From Ornithinimicrobium laminariae (GTDB taxonomy: Bacteria > Actinomycetota > Actinomycetes > Actinomycetales > Dermatophilaceae), in the NCBI RefSeq assembly GCF_019457945.1, contig NZ_JAHZSU010000001.1, positions 327,441 through 391,440 of the forward strand: a DNA stretch of 64,000 nucleotides. Direction: 5' to 3'. Positions within the stretch are counted from its first letter, which is position 1; each line of letters starts with the position of its first letter. The position numbers were made by a program, and so were the translations under genes. This document shows positions 8,982-18,993 of this stretch, piece by piece. Under the pieces are notes generated by a model that saw nothing but the letters and a program-made list of their open reading frames with translations, was not told where the DNA came from and made no database searches.

Positions 8982-11555
8982 ATGCCCGGCACCAATTTGT
9001 CCCGCGCTGAAGCCCAAGAACGTGCGGCTTTGATCGACGTTGTTTCCTACGACGTCGACCTGGACCTCACCGCTGGCTCCGAAACATTCGGCACACGCAC
9101 CACGGTGGTTTTCACCGCAGCCGAAGTCGGCGCCGCCACCTTTATCGACCTGATTGCTGACTCGATCAGCAACATTGATCTCAATGGCACCGCCCTCGAC
9201 CCAGCCACCGCATACCGCGATAGCCGGATTGAAATGTCTGACTTGCGGGCAGAGAACACTCTGACGGTCGACGCCGTCGGCACCTACATGAACACCGGCG
9301 AGGGGCTGCACCGCTTCGTTGACCCGGCAGATGGTGAGGTTTACCTCTACACCCAGTTTGAGGTCCCCGACAGTCGTCGAATGTTCGCCGTTTTCGAGCA
9401 GCCTGACCTCAAGGCCACCTTCAGCTTCCATGTGACTGCACCCGCACATTGGCAGGTCATTAGCAATGAGCCGACGCCCGAGGCCATTGCGGCACCGAAC
9501 GCGGCCAACGTTGATAGCACCGAAGTTGCCCGCTGGGAGTTCCCCGCGACCCCGCGCATCTCCTCGTACATCACTGCACTGATCGCCGGTCCATATGACG
9601 TGGTCCGCGACGAGGTCACGTCCACTGCTGGCACGGTCCCGTTGGGCGTCTTCTGCCGCAAGAGCCTGCGTCCGCACCTGGACCCAGAGAACATCATGAA
9701 CATCACCAAGGCCGGGTTTGCCTTCTTCGAGGCCGAGTTTGCCCACGCCTATCCGTTCACCAAGTACGACCAAATCTTCACCCCCGAATACAACATGGGC
9801 GCGATGGAGAACGCAGGCGCGGTCACCATCGTCGAGGACTATGTCTTCCGCTCCAAGGTCACCGTTGCCATCGTTGAGCGCCGCGCGCTGACGATCCTGC
9901 ACGAGTTGGCCCACATGTGGTTTGGCGACTTGGTCACGATGAAGTGGTGGGATGACCTGTGGTTGAACGAGTCATTCGCTGAGTGGGCATCCACCACTGC
10001 ACAGGCTGAAGCCACGGAGTGGGAACAAGCCTGGACAACCTTCGCTACCTCGGAAAAGGCCTGGGCCTACCGTCAAGATCAGCTGTCCTCAACTCACCCT
10101 GTCGCAGCCGACATGGTGGACTTGGCCGCCGTTGAGGTGAACTTTGACGGCATCACGTATGCCAAGGGCGCCTCTGTCTTAAAGCAACTCGTCGCCTATG
10201 TCGGCCGCGAACCCTTCCGCGATGGTCTGCGGGCCTATTTCGCCAAGCATGCTTGGGGTAACACCACGCTGGCTGACCTATTGGGCGAGCTAGAAGCAAC
10301 CTCGGGTCGTGACTTGAAGCCATGGTCGAAGCTGTGGCTGGAGACCGCCGGTGTGAACACCCTTTCGCCCACGGTTAAGATCGACGAAGCCGGCGTCATC
10401 ACCTCCGCTTCAATTGAGCAGACTGCACCGGAGGACTTCCCGACGTTGCGCCCCCACCGCCTTGCGGTGGGCTGCTACATGATGTCTGACGGCAAGTTGG
10501 AGCGCACTGAGCGCATTGAGTTGGACATCGACGGCGCAAGCACGCCGGTCGAGGGCCTCGTCGGCTTGCAGATGCCTGACCTGCTGCTGGTCAACGATGA
10601 TGACCTCGCCTACGGCAAGATCCGTCTCGACGACCGCTCGCTTAAGACAGCGCTGGCCGACCCGCGGGCGCTCACCGAGTCACTCCCCCGCGCTTTGGTG
10701 CTGGGCGCGGCTTGGGACATGACGCGTGACGCACAAATGGCTGCTAGCGACTATGTGCGCCTGATCGTCAGGGCTCTACCTGGCGAATCGGACTCGACAC
10801 TGTTGCGCGTTTTGTTGGGTCAGGTGAGCACGGCCGCATCGGTCTACACCGACCCGGCTCACCGAGAAGCAGTTTTGGCCGAACTGGTCACCGGCTTGCG
10901 TGACGCAGCTTGGTCTGCCGAGGCCGGGAGCGACGCTCAGTTGCAACTGGTGACCGCGTGGGCGTCCTTGGCCTCAAGCGCCGATGATGTTCAGCGACTT
11001 AAGGGTCTGCTGAGCGGCGAGACGCCCCTGGAAGGCCTGGAGACCGACCAGGACATGCGCTGGGCGCTGCTCACCGCTCTGGTGGCCGCTGGAGCCGCCA
11101 GTGCAGACGATGTCGCTGCAGAGCGCGAACGGGACAACACCGCGACGGGCCGCGAAAAGGCCGCACGCGCCCTGGCGGCCCGCCCGAGTGCGACAGCCAA
11201 AGAAGAGACCTGGGTTGCCGCGGTCGAGGAAAAGGGCCTGCCAAACGCGGTCACTGCCTCGATGGCTCTGGGCTTTGGCCGAGTGCATGACAAGGAATTG
11301 CTGCGCCCGTTCGTCGATCGCTACTTCGCCATCATTGGCGAGGTGTGGGAAAGCCGGACGCTGCACATCGCTGAGGGCCTTGCCGTCGGGTTCTTCCCGC
11401 TGGCCCTGGCTGACCAGTCTGTGCTGGATGCAACGCAGGGATGGCTGGACAGCAACCCTGAGGCTCCCAGTGGCCTGCGCCGCACCGTCGCCGAAAACCG
11501 CGACACCTTGGTGCGTGCCTTGGCCGCTCAGGCGGCGGACGCACCGACTGGCTGA
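8982..11555 (+). CDS. pepN: Aminopeptidase N (M1 zinc metallopeptidase)
   Basis: Removes N-terminal residues from peptides in the cytoplasm. The 857-residue protein has the substrate-anchoring GAMEN at 273-277 and the zinc motif HELAH (307-311) with the third ligand E330 in WLNESFAEW. The C-terminal ~400 residues are the helical ERAP-like domain, with an actinobacterial variant. The ATG at 8982 is preceded by GGAGG. Divergent from rpiB, with a shared 81-bp promoter region. Confidence 0.97.
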   Translation: MPGTNLSRAEAQERAALIDVVSYDVDLDLTAGSETFGTRTTVVFTAAEVGAATFIDLIADSISNIDLNGTALDPATAYRDSRIEMSDLRAENTLTVDAVGTYMNTGEGLHRFVDPADGEVYLYTQFEVPDSRRMFAVFEQPDLKATFSFHVTAPAHWQVISNEPTPEAIAAPNAANVDSTEVARWEFPATPRISSYITALIAGPYDVVRDEVTSTAGTVPLGVFCRKSLRPHLDPENIMNITKAGFAFFEAEFAHAYPFTKYDQIFTPEYNMGAMENAGAVTIVEDYVFRSKVTVAIVERRALTILHELAHMWFGDLVTMKWWDDLWLNESFAEWASTTAQAEATEWEQAWTTFATSEKAWAYRQDQLSSTHPVAADMVDLAAVEVNFDGITYAKGASVLKQLVAYVGREPFRDGLRAYFAKHAWGNTTLADLLGELEATSGRDLKPWSKLWLETAGVNTLSPTVKIDEAGVITSASIEQTAPEDFPTLRPHRLAVGCYMMSDGKLERTERIELDIDGASTPVEGLVGLQMPDLLLVNDDDLAYGKIRLDDRSLKTALADPRALTESLPRALVLGAAWDMTRDAQMAASDYVRLIVRALPGESDSTLLRVLLGQVSTAASVYTDPAHREAVLAELVTGLRDAAWSAEAGSDAQLQLVTAWASLASSADDVQRLKGLLSGETPLEGLETDQDMRWALLTALVAAGAASADDVAAERERDNTATGREKAARALAARPSATAKEETWVAAVEEKGLPNAVTASMALGFGRVHDKELLRPFVDRYFAIIGEVWESRTLHIAEGLAVGFFPLALADQSVLDATQGWLDSNPEAPSGLRRTVAENRDTLVRALAAQAADAPTG

Positions 11556-11583
11556 CTAACTCAGCGCAGCTCAAGGGCATAGC

Positions 11584-11623
11584 GAAGGCCCTCATCAATC
11601 CACCTGGACTGATGAGGGCCTTC
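11584..11623. terminator. Bidirectional terminator pepN/malQ
   Basis: A 14-bp perfect stem (GAAGGCCCTCATCA with TGATGAGGGCCTTC) around a 12-nt loop lies between the convergent stops of pepN and malQ. Confidence 0.85.
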
Positions 11624-11655
11624 GTCATTCACGCTTGGGTATGCGGGGTGCTGGC

Positions 11656-13782
11656 TTACGAGCGGCGCGAGACCGTTCGCGCCAACCGTCGCGCCGACCG
11701 ATAGCTGAACAACTCATCCAGCAGGACTGGCCGACCATGCGGACCAGCGAGCGGCACACGCCAGTTCGGGTATTCCTCATCGGTCCCTGGCTGGTTGATG
11801 ATGCGTCGGTCTTGGGCCAAGTCCGAAACGCTGACACCAAGCAGTCGAGCCGGCGACCAGGTCAGGTAGCGGTGCAGCGCCTCCACCTGTTCAGCGATCC
11901 CGGCGCCATCGCGCAGCAATCCACGGTCCTGCAGTTGCTGCAACACTTCTTCGCGGGCGGCTTCGTCTTCGGCGCGTTCTTCCTCGATCGGGCGGGTCAG
12001 CAAATTAAGGCTGGATCGCAGGTCAAGGTGCACACCAGTGAGATAGCCAGCCGTTGGTGGCAGGTCGTGGGTTGTTACGGTAGCGAGGCACAACTCGCGG
12101 TAACGCTCCGGTGCGATCGGGCCGTCCTGGTCTCGCTCGAACCACAGAATCGAGGTGCCGAAGATGCCTCGGTCACGCAAGTAGTCGCGCACCCATGGCT
12201 CCACCGTGCCCAGGTCTTCTCCCACGATCACGGCTCCGGCTCGCTGAGCCTCTAGCATCAGGATGCCGATCATCGCGTCGTGATCGTAGCGGACGTAGGT
12301 GCCGTCCTTGGCTTGGAGCCCTTCCGGGATCCACCAGAGACGGAAGAGTCCAATGACGTGGTCTACCCGCAGGCCACCGGCGTCGCGCAGCACGTTGTGC
12401 AGCATTTCGCGGTAGGGGCCATAGGCTGATTCAGCCAACTTGTCGGGGCGCCATGGCGGCTGGGACCAGTCCTGCCCCAGTTGGTTGTACTGGTCGCTGG
12501 GCGCACCCACGGTGACACCTCTTGCCAGCGCATCGCCCAGGCTCCAAGCGTCCGCCCCGTTGGGGTGCACGCCGACGGCCAGGTCGTGCATGACCCCGAT
12601 CTCCATGCCGGTGTCGAGCAGGTCTTTTTGCACCGTGGTGAGTTGTTCGCCCAAAATCCATTGCATCCACAGGTGGAACTCGATCTCGCGGTCGTGCTTT
12701 TCCCGGAAGGAGTCCACGGCGTGTGAGCGCGGGTATTGCAGGTCGGCGGGCCACTCGTGCCAGTCTGGCCCGTGAGTGGTGTAGAGGACGGCCCAGGTGG
12801 CGTAGTCAATCAGGCTCTGGCCTTCGCGCTCGACGTAGGCATGGAAGGCCCGCTCGCGTCGCAGGGAGCGAGGCTGCTTGAAGACCAACCGCAGGGCCGC
12901 TTCCTTGGCGATCCAACACGCGTCGCGCTCCAGGAAATCAAGCTCGAGGAAGCGCTTGGCGTCGTCGGAGTGCCACTCGACCAACTGCCGCTCCGCAGCG
13001 GACAAGTAGCCAACTTCGGGCACATCCTCCACCCGGATGTAGAGCGGGCTGACGAATCGGCGTGATGTCGGCAGATACGGCGAGGGCTCAAGCGGGGTCT
13101 CTGGCTCAGCCGCATGTAGTGGGTTGAGGAGGACGAAGTCAGCACCCAAGCCAGCAGCCCAGGCTCCGGCATCGCCGAGGTCAGCCAGGTCACCGATGCC
13201 CCACGAGTTGGCCGAGCGCATCGCATACAACTGGGTCATCAAGCCCCAACGCTGGGTGCCTCCTTGGCTCAGCGCTGGATGCAGGTCAAGTTTGCGCGGA
13301 TAGACGACCACGGTCATGGAGGAAGCTTCGCCACCCTCAGTGGGCCGCGCGACAATCGTGTGCCAACCCAGAGGCAGGTCGTCCGGGATGGTCAGCAAGA
13401 CCTTGACCTTGGTCTGACCATCGATCTCTCGGGTCTCGTGATCGCCTTCGACGATGCGCAGGACGCGCTCTTCGCCCGATTCCACGATGATGCGTGCGCT
13501 CACGGTGACGCCCTCGTTGAGATGCACCGGCACAATTGACCGCTCCCCTATTGGCAGCGTCTTGACCGGCGGCAACACCCGATGCCATGGCTTTTCACTG
13601 AGCGCTGCCGAGGCTTCACCTACGGACTCTTCAGTCGAGGCATCCACGTCCAGCGCAGAGAGCACCGCCCGGATGGCATCCGCAGAGACCTGGGTGTGAT
13701 TGCCCTGCCAGTCCCAAAATTCGGTGGCAACGCCGTAAGCATGGGCCAATTCAGCCAGGCTCGCGGGGAGGGAATCAGTCAC
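11656..13782 (-). CDS. malQ: 4-alpha-glucanotransferase (amylomaltase)
   Basis: GH77 enzyme that transfers maltodextrin segments between alpha-1,4-glucans in glycogen/maltose metabolism. Of its 708 residues, the N-terminal ~150 form an extra beta domain common in actinobacterial MalQ. The catalytic core shows nucleophile D474 in LRVDHVIGLFRLWWIPEG, acid/base E522 in VIVGEDLG and the third acid D573 in TTHDLPP. It runs divergently from the mscS-like gene, and the GH13 alpha-glucosidase three genes on may act on related substrates. Confidence 0.95.
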   Translation of the reverse strand: MTDSLPASLAELAHAYGVATEFWDWQGNHTQVSADAIRAVLSALDVDASTEESVGEASAALSEKPWHRVLPPVKTLPIGERSIVPVHLNEGVTVSARIIVESGEERVLRIVEGDHETREIDGQTKVKVLLTIPDDLPLGWHTIVARPTEGGEASSMTVVVYPRKLDLHPALSQGGTQRWGLMTQLYAMRSANSWGIGDLADLGDAGAWAAGLGADFVLLNPLHAAEPETPLEPSPYLPTSRRFVSPLYIRVEDVPEVGYLSAAERQLVEWHSDDAKRFLELDFLERDACWIAKEAALRLVFKQPRSLRRERAFHAYVEREGQSLIDYATWAVLYTTHGPDWHEWPADLQYPRSHAVDSFREKHDREIEFHLWMQWILGEQLTTVQKDLLDTGMEIGVMHDLAVGVHPNGADAWSLGDALARGVTVGAPSDQYNQLGQDWSQPPWRPDKLAESAYGPYREMLHNVLRDAGGLRVDHVIGLFRLWWIPEGLQAKDGTYVRYDHDAMIGILMLEAQRAGAVIVGEDLGTVEPWVRDYLRDRGIFGTSILWFERDQDGPIAPERYRELCLATVTTHDLPPTAGYLTGVHLDLRSSLNLLTRPIEEERAEDEAAREEVLQQLQDRGLLRDGAGIAEQVEALHRYLTWSPARLLGVSVSDLAQDRRIINQPGTDEEYPNWRVPLAGPHGRPVLLDELFSYRSARRLARTVSRRS

Positions 13783-13860
13783 GAAGAAGCCTTTCGATGA
13801 ATGTCAATACCGTGCTGCTGGGCCTCAGTCTGTCACTTACCGGCCAACTCTTTTGCCAGA

Positions 13861-14757
13861 ATGGGCGGCATGCCGTTTAACACTATGGACGAGTTTTTGG
13901 TCTGGTTGCTCGATGCACCCCTGCGGATTCTGATCATCATCTTCGGGGCGATCATCTTGCGGTGGCTGGTGCACCGGTCGATCGGTCAGATTGAGAAGTC
14001 AGCCGTCACCCGGGCTGAGAGGCGCCCTGGGCGCCTTGACCGCCTGATGAAGGTCGACCCCAATGACCTTGAGCGTCGGCGTCAGCGCGCGCTAACCCTA
14101 GGGTCATTGCTGCGCAGTCTCAGCACCTTTGGGATCGGCCTGGTTGCAGTCCTGATGGTGATGTCTGAGTTTGGCCTCCCGCTAGGCCCGTTGCTGGCCT
14201 CCGCGGGCGTAGGCGGTGTGGCGCTTGGCTTTGGCGCACAGTCACTGGTGAAGGACTTCCTCTCCGGCGTTTTCATGATCATCGAAGACCAGTACGGCGT
14301 GGGTGATGTCATCGACACCGGTGAGGCCACGGGCACTGTCGAAGAAGTGGGCTTGCGCATCACTCGACTTCGGGACGCCACCGGGGTGGTGTGGTTCATC
14401 CGCAACGGAGAGATCCTGCGGATTGGCAACAAGAGCGAGGGTTGGGCAGCGGCGCTAATCGATATCCCCGTCAGTTATGAAGAAGAGCCAGCCGAGGTCA
14501 TCGACATTCTGGAGAAGGTCGTCGACGCGGTCTATGGCGATGAGGCGTGGCACGACAAGTTTGTTGAGCGCCCGGATGTGGTTGGAGTTGAATCTGTCTC
14601 CGGTGGCGTGATGACAGTGCGTATTGTGGCCAAGTGCTACCCCGGAGAGCAGTGGGCTATTCCTCGGGTGATGCGTCAGCGAGCTAAAGCTCAGCTTGAT
14701 GCGGCCGGCGTGAAGGGCCCGCAGATCAACCCATTCGGCGCCCAAACTACCCAGTGA
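13861..14757 (+). CDS. MscS-family mechanosensitive ion channel
   Basis: Inner-membrane channel that opens under membrane tension. A first hydrophobic segment (RILIIIFGAIILRWLV) and a second (FGIGLVAVLMVMSEFGL) precede the pore-lining helix LLASAGVGGVALGFGAQSLVKDFLSG and the beta domain DQYGVGDVID, which is the MscS signature. The C-terminal alpha/beta domain is present. The start is uncertain between 13861, 13870 and 13885; the frame is open to 13801, which lies very close to the divergent malQ start. Ends 15 bp before glbO, suggesting co-transcription. Confidence 0.88.
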   Translation: MGGMPFNTMDEFLVWLLDAPLRILIIIFGAIILRWLVHRSIGQIEKSAVTRAERRPGRLDRLMKVDPNDLERRRQRALTLGSLLRSLSTFGIGLVAVLMVMSEFGLPLGPLLASAGVGGVALGFGAQSLVKDFLSGVFMIIEDQYGVGDVIDTGEATGTVEEVGLRITRLRDATGVVWFIRNGEILRIGNKSEGWAAALIDIPVSYEEEPAEVIDILEKVVDAVYGDEAWHDKFVERPDVVGVESVSGGVMTVRIVAKCYPGEQWAIPRVMRQRAKAQLDAAGVKGPQINPFGAQTTQ

Positions 14758-14772
14758 TGCGAGACTGACTCA

Positions 14773-15177
14773 GTGAGTGAACAGACCCCCGAAACACCTC
14801 AGACGTACTACGAACGCGTGGGTGGGCACGAAACCTTCGCCAAGTTGGTTCGCGAGTTCTACCGAGGCGTTGCTGGCGACCCTCCCTTGCGTGCGATGTA
14901 CCCAGAAGCAGATTTGGCTCCGGCCGAACACAGGTTTTTGATGTTCCTTGAGCAGTACTGGGGCGGTCCAAAAACCTACAGCGAACAGCGTGGCCACCCG
15001 CGTCTACGGATGCGTCATGGGCCTTTCGTGGTGACCCCGAAGCAACGCGATCGCTGGATGTTCCACATGTCCAATGCCATCGAATCCATTGAGCTCGACC
15101 CGATGGATGAAGAACTCATGCGGTCCTACATGACCAACGCCGCCAACTTTATGATCAACTCCCCCGATCTGAGTTAG
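14773..15177 (+). CDS. glbO: Group II truncated haemoglobin (trHbO)
   Basis: A 134-residue 2-on-2 globin that binds O2/NO through haem. Visible features are Tyr at B10 (Y30 in REFYRG), the MYPE turn at the CD region, H82 as proximal ligand (LRMRHGPF) and W95 at G8 (DRWMFHM), the pattern of trHbO. GTG start. It lies 15 bp after the MscS-like gene and upstream of the alpha-glucosidase, the order seen for glbO-aglA in mycobacteria as I recall it. Confidence 0.92.
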   Translation: MSEQTPETPQTYYERVGGHETFAKLVREFYRGVAGDPPLRAMYPEADLAPAEHRFLMFLEQYWGGPKTYSEQRGHPRLRMRHGPFVVTPKQRDRWMFHMSNAIESIELDPMDEELMRSYMTNAANFMINSPDLS

Positions 15178-15190
15178 GGACAAACCCGCT

Positions 15191-15228
15191 CGGTATGCGC
15201 GCGTCGCCCTGGCGAGCGCCGCATACCG
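15191..15228 (+). terminator. Hairpin after glbO
   Basis: A long inverted repeat with outer arms CGGTATGC/GCATACCG and an imperfect GC-rich interior, no T-run, 14 bp past the glbO stop. Probable GC-rich terminator. Confidence 0.6.
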
Positions 15229-15271
15229 TGCTCGATTGGCGCCGGCAGTCAGGTCAGGCAGGATTGGCGAT

Positions 15272-16984
15272 GTGACTATCGACTCGAATCCGATTGCCCG
15301 CGACTCGTCCCTGGCTTGGTGGCGCGATGCCGTCATCTATCAGGTCTATCCCCGCTCTTGGGCTGATGGCAACGGCGATGGCATCGGTGACCTGCCAGGC
15401 ATTACCGCTCGCCTGCCCTACCTGCGCGATCTCGGCGTCGATGCGATCTGGATTAGCCCGTTCTACGTTTCGCCGATGGCAGATGCCGGGTATGACGTCG
15501 CGAACTACAAGGACATCGACCCGCTCTTTGGCAGCCTTGCCGACGCCGACGCGTTGATCGTCAGCGCGAAGGATCTCGGCCTGCGCGTCCTCATTGACCT
15601 GGTGCCCAACCACACGTCGGACGAGCACGAGTGGTTCCAGGCTGCGCTGGCCGCTGGCCCCGGCTCTCGGGAGCGCAATCGCTATCTCTTCCGTGATGGG
15701 CAAGGCACCGACGGTGACGAGCCGCCCAACAATTGGGATTCGGTCTTCGGTGGCGGCGTGTGGGAACGGATCACCGAGGCTGACGGCACCCCTGGCCAGT
15801 GGTACATGCACATCTTTGACGTCAAGCAGCCAGACTTGAACTGGGAAAACCCAGAGGTCCACGAGATGTTCCGCAGCGTCTTGCGGTTTTGGCTAGACCG
15901 GGGAGTCGACGGATTCCGAGTGGATGTCGCACACGGCATGGTGAAAGCGGCTGGCCTGCCTGACGTCGATGCGTCCACGACTTTCAACTTTGAGGGCCGA
16001 CCCGTTCCCACCAACTCCCACCCGATGTGGGATCAAGATGGGGTCCACGAGATCTATCAGGACTGGCGTCGGGTGCTCGAGGAATACAACACCAATGGCG
16101 ACCCGGCCACAGATCGCATTCTCTGCGCCGAAGCCTGGGTTGAGCCGATGGATCGTTTGGGCCGCTACGTGCGCAGCGACCAGATGCACCAGTCATTCAA
16201 CTTCCCCTACCTAGACGCCCCGTGGCGTGCCGCTGATCTGCAAGAAGTCATCACCGACTCGTTGCGCATTTTTGGCGACGTGGGGGCTCCAGCCTCCTGG
16301 GTGCTGTCCAATCACGACGTGATTCGGCATGCCTCCCGACTGGGCTACCCAGTCGGCGAAGAGCGGCCAATTGGCATTGGTGCCGACGACTCGCAGCCCA
16401 ACGCGATCGTTGGTCTGCGCCGAGCACGTGCCGCCACCGCGCTGATGCTGGCCCTGCCTGGCTCTGCGTACATCTATCAGGGTGAAGAGCTTGGCCTGCC
16501 CGAACATACCGCCGTCCCTGACGATCTGCGTCAAGACCCAATGTGGGAGCGCACCGGACATACCTCGCGGGGACGCGATGGCTGCCGCATCCCGATGCCC
16601 TGGGTCGGCGGAGAGCCCGCGTATGGCTTCGGCACGGCTGAGGGCACCGACACCTGGCTGCCAATGCCCGAGATCTACGGTGCTTTGGCCGTCGACCGCC
16701 AAGAGGGCGTCGCGGACTCGACCTTGGAGATGTATCGGACCTTCTTGCGCCTGCGCCGTGAGCACCAGTTGGGCTCGGCACACCTGACCTGGGTCGAGGG
16801 GTATGGCAACGACGTCCTAGCCCTGCGCCTGAGCCACCGGGACATGGCCGATGATGTTGTCGTGCTGACGAACTTTGCCGTGGAGGCCCTCGAATTGCCA
16901 GCCGGAGCAACAGTGCTGGCAAGCAGTCATCGACTGCCGGGCACGGCACTCCCCCAAGACACGACGGTGTGGATCACTGACTGA
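15272..16984 (+). CDS. GH13 alpha-glucosidase
   Basis: Hydrolyses alpha-1,4 or alpha-1,6 glucosides in the cytoplasm. A (beta/alpha)8 barrel begins WWRDAVIYQVYPRSWADGNGDGIGDLPG, typical of oligo-1,6-glucosidase and AglA proteins. Catalytic residues are nucleophile D218 (GFRVDVAHG), acid/base E287 (CAEAWVEP) and D349 (LSNHDV). The GTG at 15272 has AGGA upstream and is preferred over an upstream TTG at 15236. It converges on the MFS gene with an 11-bp gap. Exact linkage specificity cannot be read. Confidence 0.92.
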   Translation: MTIDSNPIARDSSLAWWRDAVIYQVYPRSWADGNGDGIGDLPGITARLPYLRDLGVDAIWISPFYVSPMADAGYDVANYKDIDPLFGSLADADALIVSAKDLGLRVLIDLVPNHTSDEHEWFQAALAAGPGSRERNRYLFRDGQGTDGDEPPNNWDSVFGGGVWERITEADGTPGQWYMHIFDVKQPDLNWENPEVHEMFRSVLRFWLDRGVDGFRVDVAHGMVKAAGLPDVDASTTFNFEGRPVPTNSHPMWDQDGVHEIYQDWRRVLEEYNTNGDPATDRILCAEAWVEPMDRLGRYVRSDQMHQSFNFPYLDAPWRAADLQEVITDSLRIFGDVGAPASWVLSNHDVIRHASRLGYPVGEERPIGIGADDSQPNAIVGLRRARAATALMLALPGSAYIYQGEELGLPEHTAVPDDLRQDPMWERTGHTSRGRDGCRIPMPWVGGEPAYGFGTAEGTDTWLPMPEIYGALAVDRQEGVADSTLEMYRTFLRLRREHQLGSAHLTWVEGYGNDVLALRLSHRDMADDVVVLTNFAVEALELPAGATVLASSHRLPGTALPQDTTVWITD

Positions 16985-16995
16985 GGTGATCGGGT

Positions 16996-18279
16996 CTAGG
17001 TTGCGCTGGCCGATGGCTCATCGCCGTCGGCGAGTGCATCCAGTTCACGAGGCAAGTCGCGCATCCAGCGAAGCGGACTGAAGAACACCGGCGCTGACGC
17101 TGCGGCAAACAGGACAACCCCAACCCACAGGGTCGGGACCACACCGAAGATCGTGCCGAATGCTCCACCGGCCAGCGCACCAATAGGGATTGGACCCCAG
17201 ACTAAGAATCGGATCGAAGCGTTCATCCGGCCCAGCAGACGCGGCGGGCAGAGCCGTTGGCGGAAACTCACTTGCACCACGTTGTAGACGACGACAGCCC
17301 AGGCGAAGAGCACCGAGCCCACCATGAGGGTGGCAACCGCCGGCGTCAGACCAAGACTTGCCAGCGGAGTCGCCGCGGCGGCGAAACCCACCGCCAGTGC
17401 AGTCAGCGGGATCGATCGCCCCTCGCCGATCCACTTGGAAAGCGGAGCAGCACTGACGGCGCCGAACAGACCGCCAACCGCCCCGACGGCCAAAATAAGA
17501 CCGAAGGTGGACGGTGATAGCCCAAGGGTCCGCAGGATAAAGATGGCGAAGGCGGCATCCCAAAAACCGTTGGCAAAGTTGCTGATGCCAGTGCAGGTGG
17601 TGATGCGCACCAGCAACGGGTGTTTGAAAACAAACTGAAGCCCCTCGCCGATCTCTCGTTTCAGACTGCGCCCGGGCTTGGCCTCCTGCTTAAGCTCGAC
17701 GGTCTTCATCTGCGACACAAAGAGGCTTGAGGCCGCCATGCAGATCGCAGTGACGATCAGCGTTAGGGGCCCGCCGATCACACCCACTAGGGCGCCGCCG
17801 GCTGCAGGACCGGCTACCCTAGCCACCTGGTTTGTGGCCGAAAACTTGCCGTTGGCATCACTGATTTTGTTGCCGTCAACCACGAAGGGCAGAAACGACT
17901 GGTTGGCGACCTCAAAAAAGACGGTGACGATGCCGACCGCAAGACTGATGACATAGATGTGCCACATGGCCAGCATGTCGAGCCACCACAGCAGAGGGAC
18001 CCCTAGCAGCAAGACAGACCGGATGAGATCGCCGAGGACGATGACCGGTCGCTTGATCCATCGGTCAATCCACGCGCCAGCAAGCAGGCTAAAAAGCAGG
18101 AAGCCGATCGTCTCGGTGGCGTTGAGCACACCCATCTGAAAAGTCGAGGCGCCCAGGTCATTGATAGCGATGATCGGGATGGCGATCCCAATCATCTGGA
18201 TCCCCAGAACGCTGACCGTGTCACCAGCCCACAGCAACCGGAAGTCACGGTGGCGCAGTAGTGAGGTCGAGGCGAGCAT
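16996..18279 (-). CDS. MFS transporter, MFS_3/macrolide-efflux-like
   Basis: A 427-residue integral membrane protein with about 12 hydrophobic segments. It starts LLRHRDFRLLWAGDTVSVLG and continues with a conserved AGAWIDRWIKRPVIVLGDLIRS loop, the pattern of the EntS/MefA-like MFS group. Such proteins export antibiotics or siderophores; the substrate is unknown here. It stands alone between the alpha-glucosidase and the thioesterase genes. Confidence 0.88.
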   Translation of the reverse strand: MLASTSLLRHRDFRLLWAGDTVSVLGIQMIGIAIPIIAINDLGASTFQMGVLNATETIGFLLFSLLAGAWIDRWIKRPVIVLGDLIRSVLLLGVPLLWWLDMLAMWHIYVISLAVGIVTVFFEVANQSFLPFVVDGNKISDANGKFSATNQVARVAGPAAGGALVGVIGGPLTLIVTAICMAASSLFVSQMKTVELKQEAKPGRSLKREIGEGLQFVFKHPLLVRITTCTGISNFANGFWDAAFAIFILRTLGLSPSTFGLILAVGAVGGLFGAVSAAPLSKWIGEGRSIPLTALAVGFAAAATPLASLGLTPAVATLMVGSVLFAWAVVVYNVVQVSFRQRLCPPRLLGRMNASIRFLVWGPIPIGALAGGAFGTIFGVVPTLWVGVVLFAAASAPVFFSPLRWMRDLPRELDALADGDEPSASAT

Positions 18280-18348
18280 CCGGTCAGACTATGGCGCTGC
18301 GCAATGACCTCGGCTCTGCCGCGCCGGAGCCACCTGCTGGATGATGAC

Positions 18349-18993
18349 TCAGCGGGTCAGCACATGTCCTCGCGTGGTGCTCAATCGGCGCCAGGGCCCG
18401 TTGCTGTGCACCGTCGCCGCTTGCCCTGGGGTCAAAAAGCCCAGGGAGTATGCGGCGAAGGCGGCGGCCGCCGGAGTGCCCTGCGATCCGGTCATGGCTA
18501 CGCCCCAGACTCGCTGTCGCAAGGCGGCGACAGCCGCGGCACCGGCCACATCGGGCGTGCCGTGCGCTACGGCTGCGATCCCTTGGGTTGCCACCTCTTT
18601 GAGGAGGGCAGAGTCGATCTCTTCGACCGGCTCCCAACCGCTGCGCGGTGGAGTGAGTGCGGTCCAAGCGGCGGGGGCCTCTTGCGGTGGCACGTCGACG
18701 GTCGCGGAGACGGAGCCAACGCTGCTGCGCCGAGCGAAACGATCCGCCAAACCGGCCAATGCCACCGTGGTTTCCAGCGAGTGTTCACCCATCAGCGGCA
18801 TCACTCGCAGCCCCAAGGTGAGGCCTTGATTGGTCAAACCTTGGCCGGGCAGCACTCGCACCCAGGAAGCCAGCACTTCGCCCATCGCTTGCAGGCGGAT
18901 CGCGCCGTCGGCATCGACATGCTTGGCGCGTCCGACGAAAGTGCCGAAGTCTTGCACGGACTCCAGGTCGCTGAAGGTCAGGTCACGATTCAC
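18349..18993 (-). CDS. Conserved actinobacterial protein of unknown function
   Basis: A 214-residue soluble protein starting MNRDLTFSDLESVQDFGTFVGRAKHVDADGAIRL. It is alanine-rich, has no membrane segment and no motif I can assign. It overlaps the upstream thioesterase by 4 nt (ATGA), so the two are translationally coupled. The corresponding position in mycobacteria (Rv2474c, from memory) holds a similarly sized unknown protein next to a small thioesterase, which suggests a conserved pair. Confidence 0.8.
   Translation of the reverse strand: MNRDLTFSDLESVQDFGTFVGRAKHVDADGAIRLQAMGEVLASWVRVLPGQGLTNQGLTLGLRVMPLMGEHSLETTVALAGLADRFARRSSVGSVSATVDVPPQEAPAAWTALTPPRSGWEPVEEIDSALLKEVATQGIAAVAHGTPDVAGAAAVAALRQRVWGVAMTGSQGTPAAAAFAAYSLGFLTPGQAATVHSNGPWRRLSTTRGHVLTR

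Noticed and set aside
8901..9914. Extension of the rpiB frame to a 494-residue protein antisense to pepN
   Set aside because: The extra part lies wholly opposite a well-supported aminopeptidase gene and has no domain; RpiB starts at 8900 with a good Shine-Dalgarno.
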